This document shows positions 10,402-22,319 of a DNA stretch of 64,000 nucleotides, piece after piece. Position numbers and translations under genes: made by a program. The stretch covers positions 19,328,403 through 19,392,402 of the forward strand of contig NC_053144.1 in NCBI RefSeq assembly GCF_016808335.1, in the 5' to 3' direction. Source of the stretch: Panicum virgatum (taxonomy: Eukaryota; Streptophyta; Magnoliopsida; Poales; Poaceae). Position 1 is the stretch's first letter. Every line of letters starts with the position of its first letter. The notes below the pieces were generated by a model. It ran no database searches and was not told where the DNA came from. It saw only the letters and a program-made list of their open reading frames with translations.

Positions 10402-11913
10402 TCACAGCGCGGACCTGATGGCTGTGTACGCGTCCTGCTGCTGCTGCTGCTCCGCGGGCGGGCTCAGCAGCTTGCCCAGCTCCCGCACGAACGTGTCCAT
10501 GGCGGGGCCGGGCAGGCACATGGGCACGACGATGCCGTCCTCGCCCTTGGCGTTCCTGAACGGGATGAGGAAGCTGGCCACCCCGGGGATGGCGCCCACG
10601 CCGCCCTTGGCCGGCCCGCCGTACACCGGCCGACCCCACCCGAAGTCCAGGTCGCCGAACCCGGCCTTGGTCACGTCCGACGCCAGGTACGCGCGCACCA
10701 CCGTGAAGTGCGGCCGCCCGCGCAGCGCCATCAGGTCCGCCACCGACCGCATGTACTCCACGTCCACCTCGCCCTTGGCCCGCTTCACCAGCTCCACGGC
10801 GAACCCCAGCGGCCGCGCGGCGAGGTCCCCCGCCGTGGCCACCGCCACCGGGAACGCGAACGCGTTGCCGTAGTAGCCCTCCGGGATGGCGCCGCCGGAC
10901 CTGAGCTTGCCGCCGCGGGCGTTCACGATGCAGATCATCCGCATCTCCTCGTCGGCGTCCGGGGCCAGCGCGGCGGTGCGGCACTTCCACAGGAGCCCCG
11001 TCAGGAGGTCGAACGTGGAGGCGCGCGAGCGGAGGCCCGGCGGGAGGTGCGCGCGGGCGGCCGCCACCTCCCGCCGCCCGAAGAAGAAGGACCGGTGCAC
11101 CATGTCGTCCAGCGGGATGATGGTGCCCTTGGTGTCCGGCACCTCGTCGTACTCGCGGTGCGCGAACGCCGGCCGCGGCGGGTCGCGCGCCTCCAGCAGC
11201 TCGCGCCCCCACACCGGGCGCACCGTCAGCGCCACCGCGCCCCGCGCCAGCTCCGCCACCGCGCCCAGGAACTGCACCAGGCCCTGCGCGTCCGCCATCG
11301 TGTGGTGCAGGCGCACCCCCAGGATGAAGCCCCCGCACGCCAGCCGCGTCACCTGCACGTCATCACGCGCGCACGTACACGTACGTAAGCTTTACTACCA
11401 TGCACGTATGCACCGTGTGCGGCACACGCACAAGTGCCCGAGAAATAAACGAGAGACAAAGCCGTCACGTACCTGGAAGAGGAGGAGCGGCGAGCCGAGG
11501 ACCTCGGACGAGCCGGGGACGTCGAAGATGAGCTCGTCGAGGCACGGGAACGGCGGCTGCAGCGCGTCCCCGAAGTGCTCGAGGCGGACGTCCGCGTCGG
11601 CCTCGATGAACAGCACGCCCTCGCCGGTGCAGTCCACGGCGAGCTTGCGGCCCTCGAGCTCCCGGAGCCTGCCGGCGAACGGGTAGTAGTGCACGAGCGC
11701 CCGGGAGACGGCGGCCCGGATCACCGGCGCGGGGTCCCGCGCCCCGGCCATCGCGCTCCGGCGGTAGAACTGGATGACGGGGATGTGGAACCGTAGGCCG
11801 TCCTGGTCGTCGATGTCCGAGAGCCGCTTCAGCTCCCGCGGCGTCGGCGCCGCCGGGGCCACCAGCACCGCCGGCTTCCTCCGCACCGTGAACTTGAGCG
11901 ACGCCGCCGCCAT
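10402..11913 (-). CDS. BAHD acyltransferase (benzyl-alcohol O-benzoyltransferase-like)
   Basis: Transfers an acyl group from an acyl-CoA to an alcohol or amine acceptor in specialised or cell-wall metabolism, in the cytosol. Exon 1 is 11913-11473 (147 codons) and exon 2 is 11352-10402 (316 codons plus stop). The 120-bp intron has GTACGT / TGCAG borders, giving 463 residues, normal for the family. The catalytic HXXXD motif is HTMAD at residues 164-168 just after the intron, and the structural DFGWG motif is at 383-387. The start [12 protein letters not shown] matches the usual family start (T-x-R near residue 10), so the upstream in-frame extension is not used. A CAG run encodes five Gln near the C-terminus. 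The substrate cannot be read from sequence; the nearest clade I recall is the benzoyltransferase/taxane-acyltransferase-like group of grasses. Confidence 0.93.
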
Positions 11914-12062
11914 TTTCCTTGCCTCAATTGCTCTTGTTGGTGCACAGCGCAACGACGCACTGCTGCTCACTGATCTGAGCGGAGGTGGTGGCGAGCTGCT
12001 GCTGCCGCCTACTGGTGGTCCTGCTGCGCTTGGTGTGGCGAAAGGAGCGGCACTTGGGTTCG

Positions 12063-12069
12063 CTTATAT
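12063..12069 (-). promoter_or_regulatory. Probable TATA box of the BAHD gene
   Basis: ATATAAG on the minus strand about 150 bp upstream of the BAHD start codon, in a GC-rich promoter that extends to about 12250. Confidence 0.5.
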
Positions 12070-12257
12070 GCACGCTCGTACAGGTAGGTAACAGCGAGAG
12101 TGTCGTCAGCGACGGACGGATTTTTTCGAGGTTTTGCGGTGGAAATCAGGGCGGAGTTGCTGAACAAGTTACACGACGCCCCCGCGCGTCGGGTCAGGGC
12201 AAGTCAACAGGAAAGGCGAGACCTTCGCTTTCCGCGGGAAGGCGCCTGACAGACTGA

Positions 12258-12596
12258 GGCCCGGTTCCCACCCCGCAAACCTAAAAAAACATCACATCAA
12301 ATATTTCGACATATGCATGGAGTACTAAATGAAGTCTATTTACAAAAATTTTTGTATGGAAGGGCTGTAAAATCGCGAGACGAATCTAAGGAGCTACTTA
12401 ATCTATGATTTGCAACAGTGATGCTACAGTAACCATCCGATAGTTATGGATTAATTATGGATTAATTAGTATTATTAGATTCGTCTCGTGATTTACAACT
12501 CATCTGTGTAAAAAGTTTTGTAAATAGACTTCATTTAGTACTTCAAATTAGCAAGATTCTTTCGTAAAAAAATTTGCGTTTCAACTAAACAGGGCC
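12258..12596. mobile_element. Tourist-like (PIF/Harbinger) MITE
   Basis: Ends GGCCCGGTTCCC... and (complement) GGCCCTGTTTAGTTG..., flanked by TGA on both sides (12255-12257, 12597-12599) as a 3-bp target duplication. The interior carries paired copies of 'aatgaagtctatttac' and 'agattcgtctcgtgattt'-type words common in this grass MITE family. About 340 bp, no coding capacity, sitting in the BAHD upstream region. Confidence 0.75.
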
Positions 12597-14932
12597 TGAC
12601 CACTCGAGCACTCGTCACTTGGTTTGGTAGTAATATTCGCGAAAGATGGCACGGATTAGTCCGGTTTCGGTTGGGTCTAAAAAAATTTGTGCGATCCCGG
12701 TGTGGACGCACCGGACTGAACATGTGGGACGACCGGGCGAGCACCGAGGGGTCTTTCCGTCCTTGCCATGCATGCGACACCACCAGCGTGACCTGCTGCC
12801 ACCCCACGCCGCGGCAGATGGTAACAGCAGCACGGATCGACGCGGACGCGAAAGGGACGGTGTTTCCCGGCATCATTGCCGGCGATAAAAGCTTAGTACT
12901 GCCGGTGCCGGCTGCCCCGCCGTGTACCACGCTCGCTACTACGACGCTCCGTGGTGCTGTGGTTGCAGGCCGGCGTCGCTTCCCTTCGTGTGGACGAGCG
13001 AAGGCGCGCGGCGACCGTCCCCGCGAGCGTCGCTCTTTGCACAAAGATATTTCCGCGCATCTCCACTTCTGCGGGAGAAGCTCCTCTGCAGTCGATTTCA
13101 CGGTGACTTTGTCAATCGACATATGGATCTCGGTGCCATCAGGCTCATATATCAGTGGCAAAATCACAGCCTCCATGGCTGCAGAGGATCTCAAACCCAC
13201 TTCTGCAGTGCCGCGTTCGGTTTTGACTTGGAGCGACAAGTCGAGCGGTCTCTAAAATAACTGACCATTTTCTTGGCAATAGCATAGCACCACCATCACT
13301 GCCAATTACGGCTGTATTTTCCTGAACTCAAGGAGCTATGAACTATCAACGGTCATCTGTTCCTTTGCCCGGAATTTCCGCTTGAATTCCTGCCGGCGTC
13401 CAATGTGGCTGTAATTTCGCGCCGTCTCCGCTCCTCCTCCGCTGCAAGTGCGGCGAGAGCAGGAGGACCAGGGACTCGATCAAGTGCGGAGGCGAAAGAG
13501 ATCGGGCGCGGGATGACGCGGAAAGACATTATTCGCCTGCACTGGCGCGGAGCCGCCGATCGCCGAGTGGGGTGGCCGCTCGGCGCGCGTCAACTGATCG
13601 CTACCCGGCTACCGGCCGCCACCTCCATCACAGGCCACGGGCCAGCTGATGACTCTGGCTAAAACGAACCGGATGGGGCCAGGCCTGGATTAGCGCGTGA
13701 TCGGCTGGGGGTGGTGGTTCGGCGGGGAAATCGGGAACTAGGATCCGAATCCGTGTCTGCACTCCGCTGAAGCGGACAAGGCATTTTCGCTTGTGAAAGG
13801 CTGAAAGTTGAAAGCGCAGTTATTCGAGAAAAAAAAGTTAAGCGCAGCTGCCGAGGGACAGATTCCAGGTCTGGCTATGCGCGACCGACCGGCTCTGCCT
13901 CGCGGTCAGTCCGTCAGCAGTCAGCTCCTCACCGGGGACACGCTCACACGCCGGGGCGGGCCCGGTTCGTGTTCAACGTTTGAGCTCACACATAATCGCG
14001 CTAGACTAATAAGTGTCGCTCTCACGGCCTTAACTGCTGCTGCTTGGAAGTATCCAAGAAACTAGATAACGACAAAGATATCATACGGTAGCATCTCGCC
14101 TAGAAGACGAAGGAACCAGAGGTAAGCGTGATGATATAGGTAATGATTTCCAAAGAGAAAGATACAGGAGCATTTTACCCCTACTCTACTCTGAAGTATA
14201 ATTGTGATTTTTCCCTTATTTTTTTAACTTTGTGATTTTCTCCTTTACTATTTACAATTCAGTGTGATTTTGCTCCTAGTCAACGGGCAAAACAGAGGCA
14301 AATACTCAAAGATTAAGGGCAAAATTGCAATGACTTATGATAAAAAATAAAGAACAAAAACACAAAGTTAAAAAATAAAGGCAAAATCACAATTGCACTT
14401 CAAAGCACGGGTGAGAACACCAAAAACCAAAGATATATAGAGGACGAACCAAGGAACAGCATGGGGCGTAGAATACTGGACAAAGACGATGGGATCCGGC
14501 CGGGATGATTCACGTTTGGAAAATGGAGCATTATTACTGCTCGATGATTTGTTTGTAGTCAATTTTTTTACATAATGAAATAAAATGCTGGCCTTTGCTT
14601 CTTTTGAAGTATCTTAAGGTTCACTTACTACAAGAATTCAGCACCTAGATTTTTTTGCCTTACAAAAAATATGGTAAAGACTCAAACGCTCATCACATAA
14701 GGAACGAATACTCAACAGCATGCACACTCTATCCTTATAATAAGCACCTCATATGGATTGGTATGGCATATCTTTGATTGATGAAGTCACCATATGTATG
14801 CATCTGATACATTATTTACTAGTAAAAGAATAGCATTGTTAATTCTCGAAATAAATCTAAAAAAAATGTAAGAGAAGCACCAATGCAAGATTATTATTCA
14901 TGACACCACTGTGGAAGGGGGGAGTAATGATG
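12597..14932. other. Intergenic; one unexplained minus-strand open frame
   Basis: 12640-14060 is GC-moderate with scattered open frames. The best is minus-strand about 13239-13040, holding AAMEAVILPLIYEPDGTEIH then IDKVTVKSTAEELLPQKW, which looks protein-like and may be a gene fragment of unknown family. Beyond about 13040 the frame dissolves into Arg-rich composition. 14060-14930 is AT-rich without signals. No gene is called. Confidence 0.35.
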
Positions 14933-14951
14933 ACAAAACACCACAGTAGTA

Positions 14952-15269
14952 AAAAAAACTCGGCCGTGTGGGGAAAGACCGTCCCACCGGTATTGACTTT
15001 CTAGAAGAAGTCTCAGCTTTCTCGACCGAGAAAATCCCCGAACCCTGTCCCCGCCCTGACACTGGGGGCCGTAGCCCATGGGAACCCTGCCTGGGCCATG
15101 TAAGGGTCCTCGGGCCGACCTGGGCCGTCCACACCAGTGCATTGGCACCGGGGCCAGCGAGAGGATTTTTTTAACCTCAGCTTGAAATTCGCTCCCACGG
15201 GGAGTCGAACCCAGGACCTGAGGAGTGCCGCTGGGTTTCTCTAACCAACTCAGCTAGAGGTCCTTTGGC
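14952..15269 (-). mobile_element. tRNA-derived SINE with 19-bp target duplication
   Basis: Read on the minus strand it begins with a tRNA-like head: A box CTAGCTGAGTTGGTTAGAG and B box GGGTTCGACTCC. A GC-rich body follows ('gggagcgaatttcaagctga', then GGCCCGAGGACCC words), ending near the short A/T run at 14952-14958. A perfect 19-bp direct duplication flanks it: 14933-14951 and 15270-15288 (acaaaacaccacagtagta). The length and TSD are typical of L1-mobilised SINEs. Confidence 0.85.
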
Positions 15270-15587
15270 ACAAAACACCACAGTAGTAGTTGGATGGAAG
15301 AAGACATTATTGAGCACACCATCTACGATCTGCATACAGTCGCGTCGGTTTGGACTCTTCGCTTCGGTGCGGCAATGCCCAATGTCGGGGGCAATGTGTT
15401 CCCTGTAGATGATCTGCGTACAAGATTTGATGGGTGACTTGTCAGAGGATATTTCATTTCTGTTGAGCCATGGCATAACGCCCGACCTATAACAGAGCCC
15501 CCCATTACTATAGCTTTTGTCTAGCAGCGCCTTTCCTGTGATTGTGCACTCCATTCCTAAACATGTGGTTAGAACTTTGATAAATAT

Positions 15588-16700
15588 TTCTCTTGCACTA
15601 GGTGATACCCCGCGCGTTCCTGCGGGATTTCTTAAATAAAATTTTAACGTGAAATTTGAAAGTAGAAAAATTAAGATAATTGCATGGCAAAAGAGCGTAC
15701 CTAGAAGATAATTGCATGGCAACATTCACAAAAAAATCGATGGAAAACATAAATAGATGGCCCTAGTGGACGTTGATGTGACATTTGATATAATGGGTTC
15801 CTATATGATCCGGATAACTTGCATGTTAAGAGAAATAAAGTTAATGACTTTAGTGGGTGTCATCTATATAGGCTATATAGGTGATATGAATTTTACTTGC
15901 ATGTTATTTTTTATCAGGATCCGGTAGAAATCGATAAACTAATAGAAGTAACATCAATAGAATATTTGATCACATTATAAAAGAATAGGTGCTCAAAGAA
16001 ATAGAGTATGTATATAAGTCTTTACGTTAATAGATTAAACATTAAAAGTATTGCAAAAATAGAGTATGTATATGACTTTACGTTAATAGATTAAACATTA
16101 GAAGTATTGCACATAGTAGAGGTCATATGGACATTTTCTTGTTTATTGAATCTCGTAAAAATCGATGAGCTAAAAGAAGAAATACCAATAGAATATTTGA
16201 TCACATTATAGAAGAATAGGTGATGAAAAAATAGAGTATCTATATGATTTTACTTTACTTAATTAAAGATTAAAAGTATTGCATATTGTAGAGATGACAT
16301 GAATATTTTTTGTAATTAATAAGGTGGTTGAAAGTTAGTGGGACACTTAGTAGAGAATGAGGTGGACACTTTGCATGAAGAGAGAAATAGTTAGTGGGTG
16401 CTATCTATATAAGATATATAGATTTGTGGGTACCAATAGAATATTTGATCACATTATAGAAGAATAGGTGATGAAAAAATAGAGTATCTATATGATTTTA
16501 CTTTACTTAATTAAAGATTAAAAGTATTGCATATTGTAGAGATGACATGAATATTTTTTGTAATTAATAAGGTGGTTGAAAGTTAGTGGGACACTTAGTA
16601 GAGAATGAGGTGGACACTTTGCATGAAGAGAGAAATAGTTAGTGGGTGCTATCTATATAAGATATATAGATTTGTGGGTACCACTGACTGGGACGCAGCA
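15588..16700 (+). mobile_element. Helitron-like sequence with internal tandem repeats
   Basis: The left end reads TC(TC)TTGCACTAGGTGATAC followed by the small hairpin CCCGCGCGTTCCTGCGGG. This is the style of 5' Helitron termini in plants, after an A/T target (aaatatt). The interior is AT-rich and made of repeated units. A convincing CTRR 3' end with a preceding hairpin was not found, so the right border is uncertain. No Rep/helicase gene; if real it is non-autonomous. Confidence 0.4.
16183..16678. repeat. Two tandem 248-bp units, apparently identical
   Basis: Unit 1 is 16183-16430 and unit 2 is 16431-16678; both start 'taccaatagaatatttgatc' and end 'tatatagatttgtggg'. I saw no mismatch between them. 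More diverged partial units precede them (about 15820-15890, 15950-16050 and 16050-16130, sharing 'caatagaatatttgatcac' and 'agtgggtgtcatctatata'). The pair is therefore a recent duplication at the end of an older array. Confidence 0.8.
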
Positions 16701-16722
16701 CTAGCCCGTTGGTCTTCAGAAG

Positions 16723-16744
16723 AGGGAGGGGGGGGGGGGGGGGG
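16723..16744. repeat. Poly-G run
   Basis: An almost pure run of about 21 G (GGGAGGG then G only) downstream of the tandem repeats. It may form a G-quadruplex, and the exact length may be a sequencing or assembly estimate. Confidence 0.7.
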
Positions 16745-17162
16745 CTTTTCCTGACGAAGTCTTCCACTTCTGTGGTGTGCTGATTAGTCCAAGCCTGAAG
16801 GTCTAGAGTAGTCGTCAGTCCTCCCGTCTAAAGAAGAAAGTCCGTCGTCATGCGTGCAACACATTTGCTGTCATGCTACGGAGTATGCATGGGTTGCTGA
16901 TGCTAATATACTATAGAAGTGCCAAAATGTCGCCTGCCTGCATCTACTGATGACGCATCTAGCAAGTAGCAAGTGACATGGTTTCCCACAATCCCCACTT
17001 GGGCGCTTGACCTGACGACCGGGGGAGTTCGGTTCTTCCTGTTCTCACTGTTGGTGGTTGCCTCCTTCCGGGCAAGAAATTGCCGTGCTTGTTTGCTAGT
17101 GGCAACTGATTGGTTCTTTAATTTCCGGGAAAATCGTTCATTCCGAAACAGATCGCGTCAGA
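16745..17162. other. Intergenic, nothing recognised
   Basis: Mixed-composition sequence without an open frame of interest or repeat I can name. Its right end (17155-17162, GCGTCAGA) is the left target duplication of the adjacent hAT MITE. Confidence 0.35.
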
Positions 17163-17315
17163 CAGGGGCGGAGCCAGGATTGGATTTTTTTCATTGTTAG
17201 GGAGGACCAACCATACAAACTTATATAAAAATTTAATCAAAATTTAAATTTGTAGTGCAAATTTGAAGATCATAGAGGGGCCAGGCCCCTGCCCGCCCCC
17301 CTGTCTCCGCCCCTG
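17163..17315. mobile_element. hAT-type MITE, 153 bp
   Basis: Terminal inverted repeats CAGGGGCGGAGCCAG and (complement of right end) CAGGGGCGGAGACAG, flanked by a perfect 8-bp duplication GCGTCAGA (17155-17162 and 17316-17323). AT-rich centre, no coding capacity. Confidence 0.88.
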
Positions 17316-17323
17316 GCGTCAGA

Positions 17324-17727
17324 TTTTTTCGGCGGTATCACCATGCTTCAACGTTGTTTCTGTGAGGGATGACCCGACCAGCTGACCACAGCACAACGGG
17401 TGCAACTACCCTGTCCCTTCTCCCTGTTTACTTGGCCATTCCTTTCAAAGAGAAAAGGAAGAAAATCAAGGGCTCCTGCATGCAAATTTTTTTTTGGTGG
17501 GGATAGAACTGCATGCAGATGCCTGCGGCCTTCTGCCCTTTCCCAGTTTCTGGGCCGATATAGTACTGTTGTGAAAGCCCGTAGAAAATTTGCAAGGCCC
17601 AACCGTAGCACAGGCTGCGCATGGATTTTCATGGTAGAGCCAAGAGCCCATCCGCCCAAGAGCCTCGACGGATTTGCATCACGCTCGCTGCTGCAATCGT
17701 ACTCAACGGGCCTACCACGAAAGGACA
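17324..17727. other. Host sequence left of the retrotransposon nest
   Basis: Intergenic sequence ending in GGACA (17723-17727), the target duplication of element A. Open frames of 60-170 codons on both strands have no recognisable domain. Confidence 0.4.
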
Positions 17728-17997
17728 TGTAACGAACCCGTCGAGCCATGGATAGAATGAGAGAGCAAGAGGAAGAGGAACGGCGGAAGGAAGACAAAGA
17801 ACAGAACAAGAATAGGGGAGGCCGATAGGAGACGGCAATTATGTTATTCGGTTGTTGTTTATTACACAAGCTTTGGTGAGTTTATATACTCCACCCACAA
17901 GTCTAAACTGGGCCAAAGCGACCCGTGATACAGCCCATACAGAGCATACAATCTAGAATAGGCGGCCCAAGTCAACTAGCCACTCTGGGCTATGACA
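17728..17997 (-). repeat. Element A 3' LTR (270 bp)
   Basis: Starts TGTAACGAACCCGTCGAGCC and ends GGGCTATGACA on the plus strand. It pairs with 42803-43073. The purine-rich tract next to it (17998-18010, GGGGGTAG on the minus strand) is the polypurine tract. Confidence 0.9.
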
Positions 17998-18010
17998 CTA
18001 CCCCCGCTGG
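17998..18010 (-). other. Element A polypurine tract
   Basis: CCAGCGGGGGTAG on the minus strand directly upstream of the 3' LTR. This is the normal position of the plus-strand primer for reverse transcription. Confidence 0.7.
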
Positions 18011-21000
18011 AAATCCAGCATGTCCCCAGACTAGAGCTTCAGAAAAACGGCGTTGCACATCGACTTGCTCCTCCCGGGTTGACCACGCTGAAGGAAAACC
18101 ACTCCACTGGATGCGCCATTGGGTCTTCGGGACACGACCAGTAAGAATGCAGCGCTGATCGATCACAGCTACAGGCTGTGGAGTGTCCGGCTGTTCCTGG
18201 GGAATTGACGACAAATCAGTGCTTACTTGGATATGGGAGGGGATGTACTTCTTTAGCTGCGAGACGTGCACCACAGGATGAATGCAGCAATCCTCAGGAA
18301 GTTCCAACTTGTAGGCCACCTTGCCAATCCTCTGAATTATAGGAAATGGTCCAAAAAACTTGAGTGATAGCTTCTGATTACTTCGGGGGGCAACCGAACT
18401 CTGAATATAGGGCTGCAGACGGAGGTATACAGAGTCTCCCACTGAAAACTCCCTCTCAGTTCTGTTCTTGTCTGCCTGCGACTTCATTCGTTGCTGAGCC
18501 CTTAATAATTGCTGCTGGATCAGTTTGCAGAGCAGGTCATGCTCCTTCAGCCATTCTTCCAGTTCAGGTACCGATGTAGCAGTCAGATTGCTAATGCCAA
18601 AGTGTTTGGGTGGATGACCATAAAGGACTTCAAATGGTGTCAACTTTAAAGCAGAATGATATGATGTATTATACCAATACTCTGCAAGAGGCTACCACTT
18701 AGCCCACTGTTTGGGACACGAATGTACTGAACATCTTAGAAATCCTTCCAAGCATTGATTCAGTCTGGCCATCAGTTTGGGGATGGTATGATGAACTCAT
18801 CAACAGTTTGGTGTCAGACAGTTTGAACAGCTGCTGCCATAGGTGACTTGTGAAGATTCTATCCCGATCAGAAATAATAGAATCGGGGAGACCATGTAGT
18901 TTAAAGATGTTATCCATATATGCTTGAGCCACCTGCATTGCAGTGAATGGGTGTGCCAAGGCAACAAAATGACCATACTTTGAGAACTTGTCAACCACTA
19001 CCATGATGACGTCCTTTCTATTGGATAGTGGTAATCCCTCCACAAAGTCAAGACAGACAACAGACCAAGGAGTAGTAGGCACAAGAAGGGGTTCAAGCAG
19101 TCCATGAGGTTTCAAGTGATCTACCTTTGCTTGTTGACAGATAGAACACTCCTGAACAAAGATTTTCACAGCTTGCTTCATACCAGGCCAAGCAAATAGT
19201 GATTTGATTCTGTTATAAGTGGCCAAGAAACCTGAATGTCCACCAAGTCCACTACTGTGCAGAGCCTGAATGACATGTTGTTGAGCCAGGGCATTGTTAC
19301 CAATCCACACCCTTCCTTTGAATCTCAATATGCCATCCACCAAAGAGAAACCTTTACTATTCTCTTTCACCAGTGCCAGTTTAGTCAGCAACTGCTTTGC
19401 CTCCTGGTCATCCTCATAACCTTGAATCAGGTTCTCTTGCCAAGTAGGGGTGCAAGATGATATAGCCAAGAATGGGTGGATCACTGGGCATCTAGAGAGA
19501 GCATCTGCAGCAGCATTATTGATCCCCTTCTTGTTGACAATTTTGAACTGCAAATCCATTAACTTTAACAGTGCCTTGTGTTGCAACTTAGTATGCACCC
19601 TTTGATCAGTCAAGTATAATAAGCTCGTGTGATCAGTTTTGATGATGAACTCCTTATGTTGCAAGTATGGGCGCCACTTTTCTACTGCCATCAAAATTGC
19701 CATGCACTCCTTCTCATATGTTGATAATCCTTGATTCTTTGGACACAAAGGTCTGCTGAGATAAGCCAAGGGGTGACCCTCCTGCATCAGCATAGCTCCT
19801 AATCCCAAATCACTTGCATCAGTTTTGAGAATAAAAGTCTTCTCAAAGTCAGGAATTGCCAACACTGGAGCCTCACTGAGAGCCTTCTTCAAGAGCAGAA
19901 ATGCTTTATTTGCAGTTGGAGTCCACTGAAAGATTGTGCCCTTTTTTAGTAGTTTTTTAAGAGGAACACAGATCATACCATAATGGCGAATGAACTTCCT
20001 GTAGTAGCCCGTGAGACCCAAAAAACATCTCAATTCCTTGAGATTGGTAGGGACAGGCCAATCCTGGACTGCTACAACCTTTGATGGTTCAGTGGATACC
20101 CCAAAAGCTGAGATGCAGTGCCCCAAGTACTCAATGTGTCTTTTGGCAAAGGAACACTTAGATAGCTTTATTAGGAATTGATGATATTGTATTATCTCAA
20201 ATACTTGTTGCAGTAGTTCCAAGTGTCTGTCCCAAGAGCTAGAATAGATAAGGATGTCATCCATGAATACCAACACCCCTCCCCTGAGTAAAGGCTAAAA
20301 AATTTGGTTCATGACACTCTGGAAGGTTGCAGGTGCATTTGTAAGCCCAAAGGACATCACCAAGAACTCATAGTAGCCATTATGTGTCCTAAATGCAGTT
20401 TTGTGTTCATCTCCTTTTGCAATCCTAATTTGGTGGTAACCAGATCTGAAATCCAACTTTGAAAACCACTGTGCTCCTGCCAATTCATCAATCAGCTCAT
20501 CCACTATAGGCAAGGGATGCTTGTTCTTAACAGTTATATTGTTGAGGCACCTATAGTCCACACAAAATCTCCAAGAGCCATCCTTCTTTTTAACCAACAG
20601 CACAGGTGAGGCGAAAGGGCTTGAACTGGGCCTGATGGTTCCACTTTTTAGCATTTCAGGTAGCTGCTTCTCAATCTCAGTTTTTTGTGTTGGAGCATAT
20701 CTGTAGGATCTAGAATTAACAGGATGTGCCCCTGGTACCAGATTAATGTGATGGTCACAGTCCCTTTCAGGTGGAAGGGCACTAGGCTCACTGAATAGGT
20801 GACTGTACTTCCTGAGTAACTGTTGTATCTCAGGTGGATTATCCCCAGTGGTTGGTTCAGAAATAGAATGCATTGTGTGCTCAGCTTTGTTCTCTAGACC
20901 ATCATAGTATTCAGGCATCATCTGCACACAATGAGTAACAGCCTTTCTTCGAAATAATCCTTTCAATTTGTGAGTACTAATGGGGGTGCACTTGATAACA

Positions 21001-21335
21001 TCAGGTCTGACACCTTGTAATGCAATCCTTTTCTTCTGATAAGTGAACTTCATTATCTTCTTCTTCCAATGAATCCACATGGGACTGCATTCCTCAAGCC
21101 AATCCTACCCCAGAATCATGTCAAAGCATTTAAGAGGTAAAACACCAGTAGCTACAGTGAAGGAGTGACCCTGGCAGGACCACTGAAGAGCAGGCAGAAG
21201 CTGAGAGCATGTCATGGGACTACCATCAGCAGCCATGTACTGAGATGAATTGCACTGTTGGGTTGGCAACTGAAGCTGAGAGACCAACTGATCACTGACA
21301 AAAGTGCCAACACTGCCTGAATCAACAAGAATCAA
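17998..21335 (-). pseudogene. Element A pol: protease, reverse transcriptase, RNase H, integrase, chromodomain (disrupted)
   Basis: Domains in order on the minus strand: aspartic protease (LVDSGSVGTFV, 21335-21105); RT from about 20850 ([19 protein letters not shown]) with the FMDD catalytic box just after 20276; RNase H (LKTDASDLGLGAML); integrase with HHCC zinc finger (H-x-H, then CSICQQAK) and the D,D,E core (VCLDFVEG, IISDRDRIF, YHPQTDGQTE). The tail ends with a chromodomain-like stretch (QWRIQWSGFPSAWSTREEQ) near 18090. In-frame stops interrupt the frame near 21340, 21100, 20290 and 18690. A frameshift lies after the TDGQTES segment (about 18760). Function is lost. Confidence 0.88.
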
Positions 21336-21341
21336 TACCTC

Positions 21342-22319
21342 CTAGTTGGCTATCATTCCTTGAAGTTTTAATGTTCTTCTTTTAGGGGATAGCTGTTGGG
21401 CAAGAGTTTCAATTGACATCACCATCTCCAGCTCATCTGTCTCTCCTTCAGAGTCTGAATCAGAAGCAGTATGATGATCCATGGCATCAAAAAGTTCCTT
21501 TATGACATGAATGGCTACCTGTGGTGGACACTTGTGGCCATGCCCCCATTTGTCACCACATTTGTAGCATAACCCGTTCTTCTTTCGAAATGTCAGCAGG
21601 GCTCTGACTTTGTCTTCAGGCTCAGCATGATCAAACTGTTGCTTCAGAGTTCTAGTCTTGCCAATCTTCTCAAATGCTACACCAGCTACTCTGTCAGACG
21701 TGGAAGAACTCTTGACACCTGACTTACTGAAATTGGTGTACTGTTTCTTCCGGCGGTTTTCCAACTCCGCTTCCTGCATAAGGGCTAACGTGCTAGCTTC
21801 TTGCACATTCTTGGGGCGATGCAAGGCGATAACTGAACGAATATCCTCGTGCAATGCTCCCAGAAACCGAGTAACAAAGAAGGTGTCATCGTAGATGGGA
21901 TTGTAGAGCAAGACATCATGGGATAATTCCTCAAATCTTTCCAAGAAGTCCGAGACAGAGCCAGACTGACGAAGAGAATCCAACTGCTTCAGGTGAATCT
22001 GATACTGATCTCGGTCGAAACGCTCGAACACAGCATTGCAGAATTCCTCCCAATCAGAAATCCGTCCACGACGTTCCACGGTCTGAAGCCAAGTTGCAGC
22101 CATCCCTTTGAAATTGAGCGCAGCAAATCGCGTCTTCAAGCTTGGATTCACGGAGAATACCTCAAAATACATACCACAACGATCACGCCACAATCTAGGC
22201 TTATCGCCATCAAAATTGGGGAACTGCAATTTGGGTAGATGCGGAGCTCTAGTGGAAACATCGCACGCGCTCTCGCGAAATTGAGAGGACGAGGGATTCG
22301 ACTCAGGGTACGTAGCCAT
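21342..22319 (-). pseudogene. Element A gag (C-terminal part, with zinc knuckle)
   Basis: 325 codons open from ATG 22319, containing the gag capsid stretch (FPNFDGDKPRLWRDRCGMYF, FLERFEELSHDVL) and a zinc knuckle CYKCGDKWGHGHKC. The true gag begins further upstream. The leader and N-terminal segment lie beyond element B at about 42415-42515 (minus-strand ATG at 42513), so B split gag. That segment also contains an in-frame TAG. A stop separates gag from protease at the 3' end. Confidence 0.85.

Noticed and set aside
10241..11388. Overlapping frames of 226-365 codons around the BAHD gene
   Set aside because: Shadows of the high-GC BAHD exons. Only the frame with HTMAD and DFGWG motifs and correct splice phase is real.
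11914..11970. Longer BAHD N-terminus from an upstream start
   Set aside because: The extra residues do not resemble BAHD N-termini, whereas [12 protein letters not shown] fits the usual family start.
15200..15265. tRNA gene on the minus strand
   Set aside because: It is the tRNA-like head of a SINE bounded by a 19-bp target duplication.
15177..15725. 182-codon minus-strand open frame
   Set aside because: It runs through the SINE and into Helitron-like DNA and has no domain.
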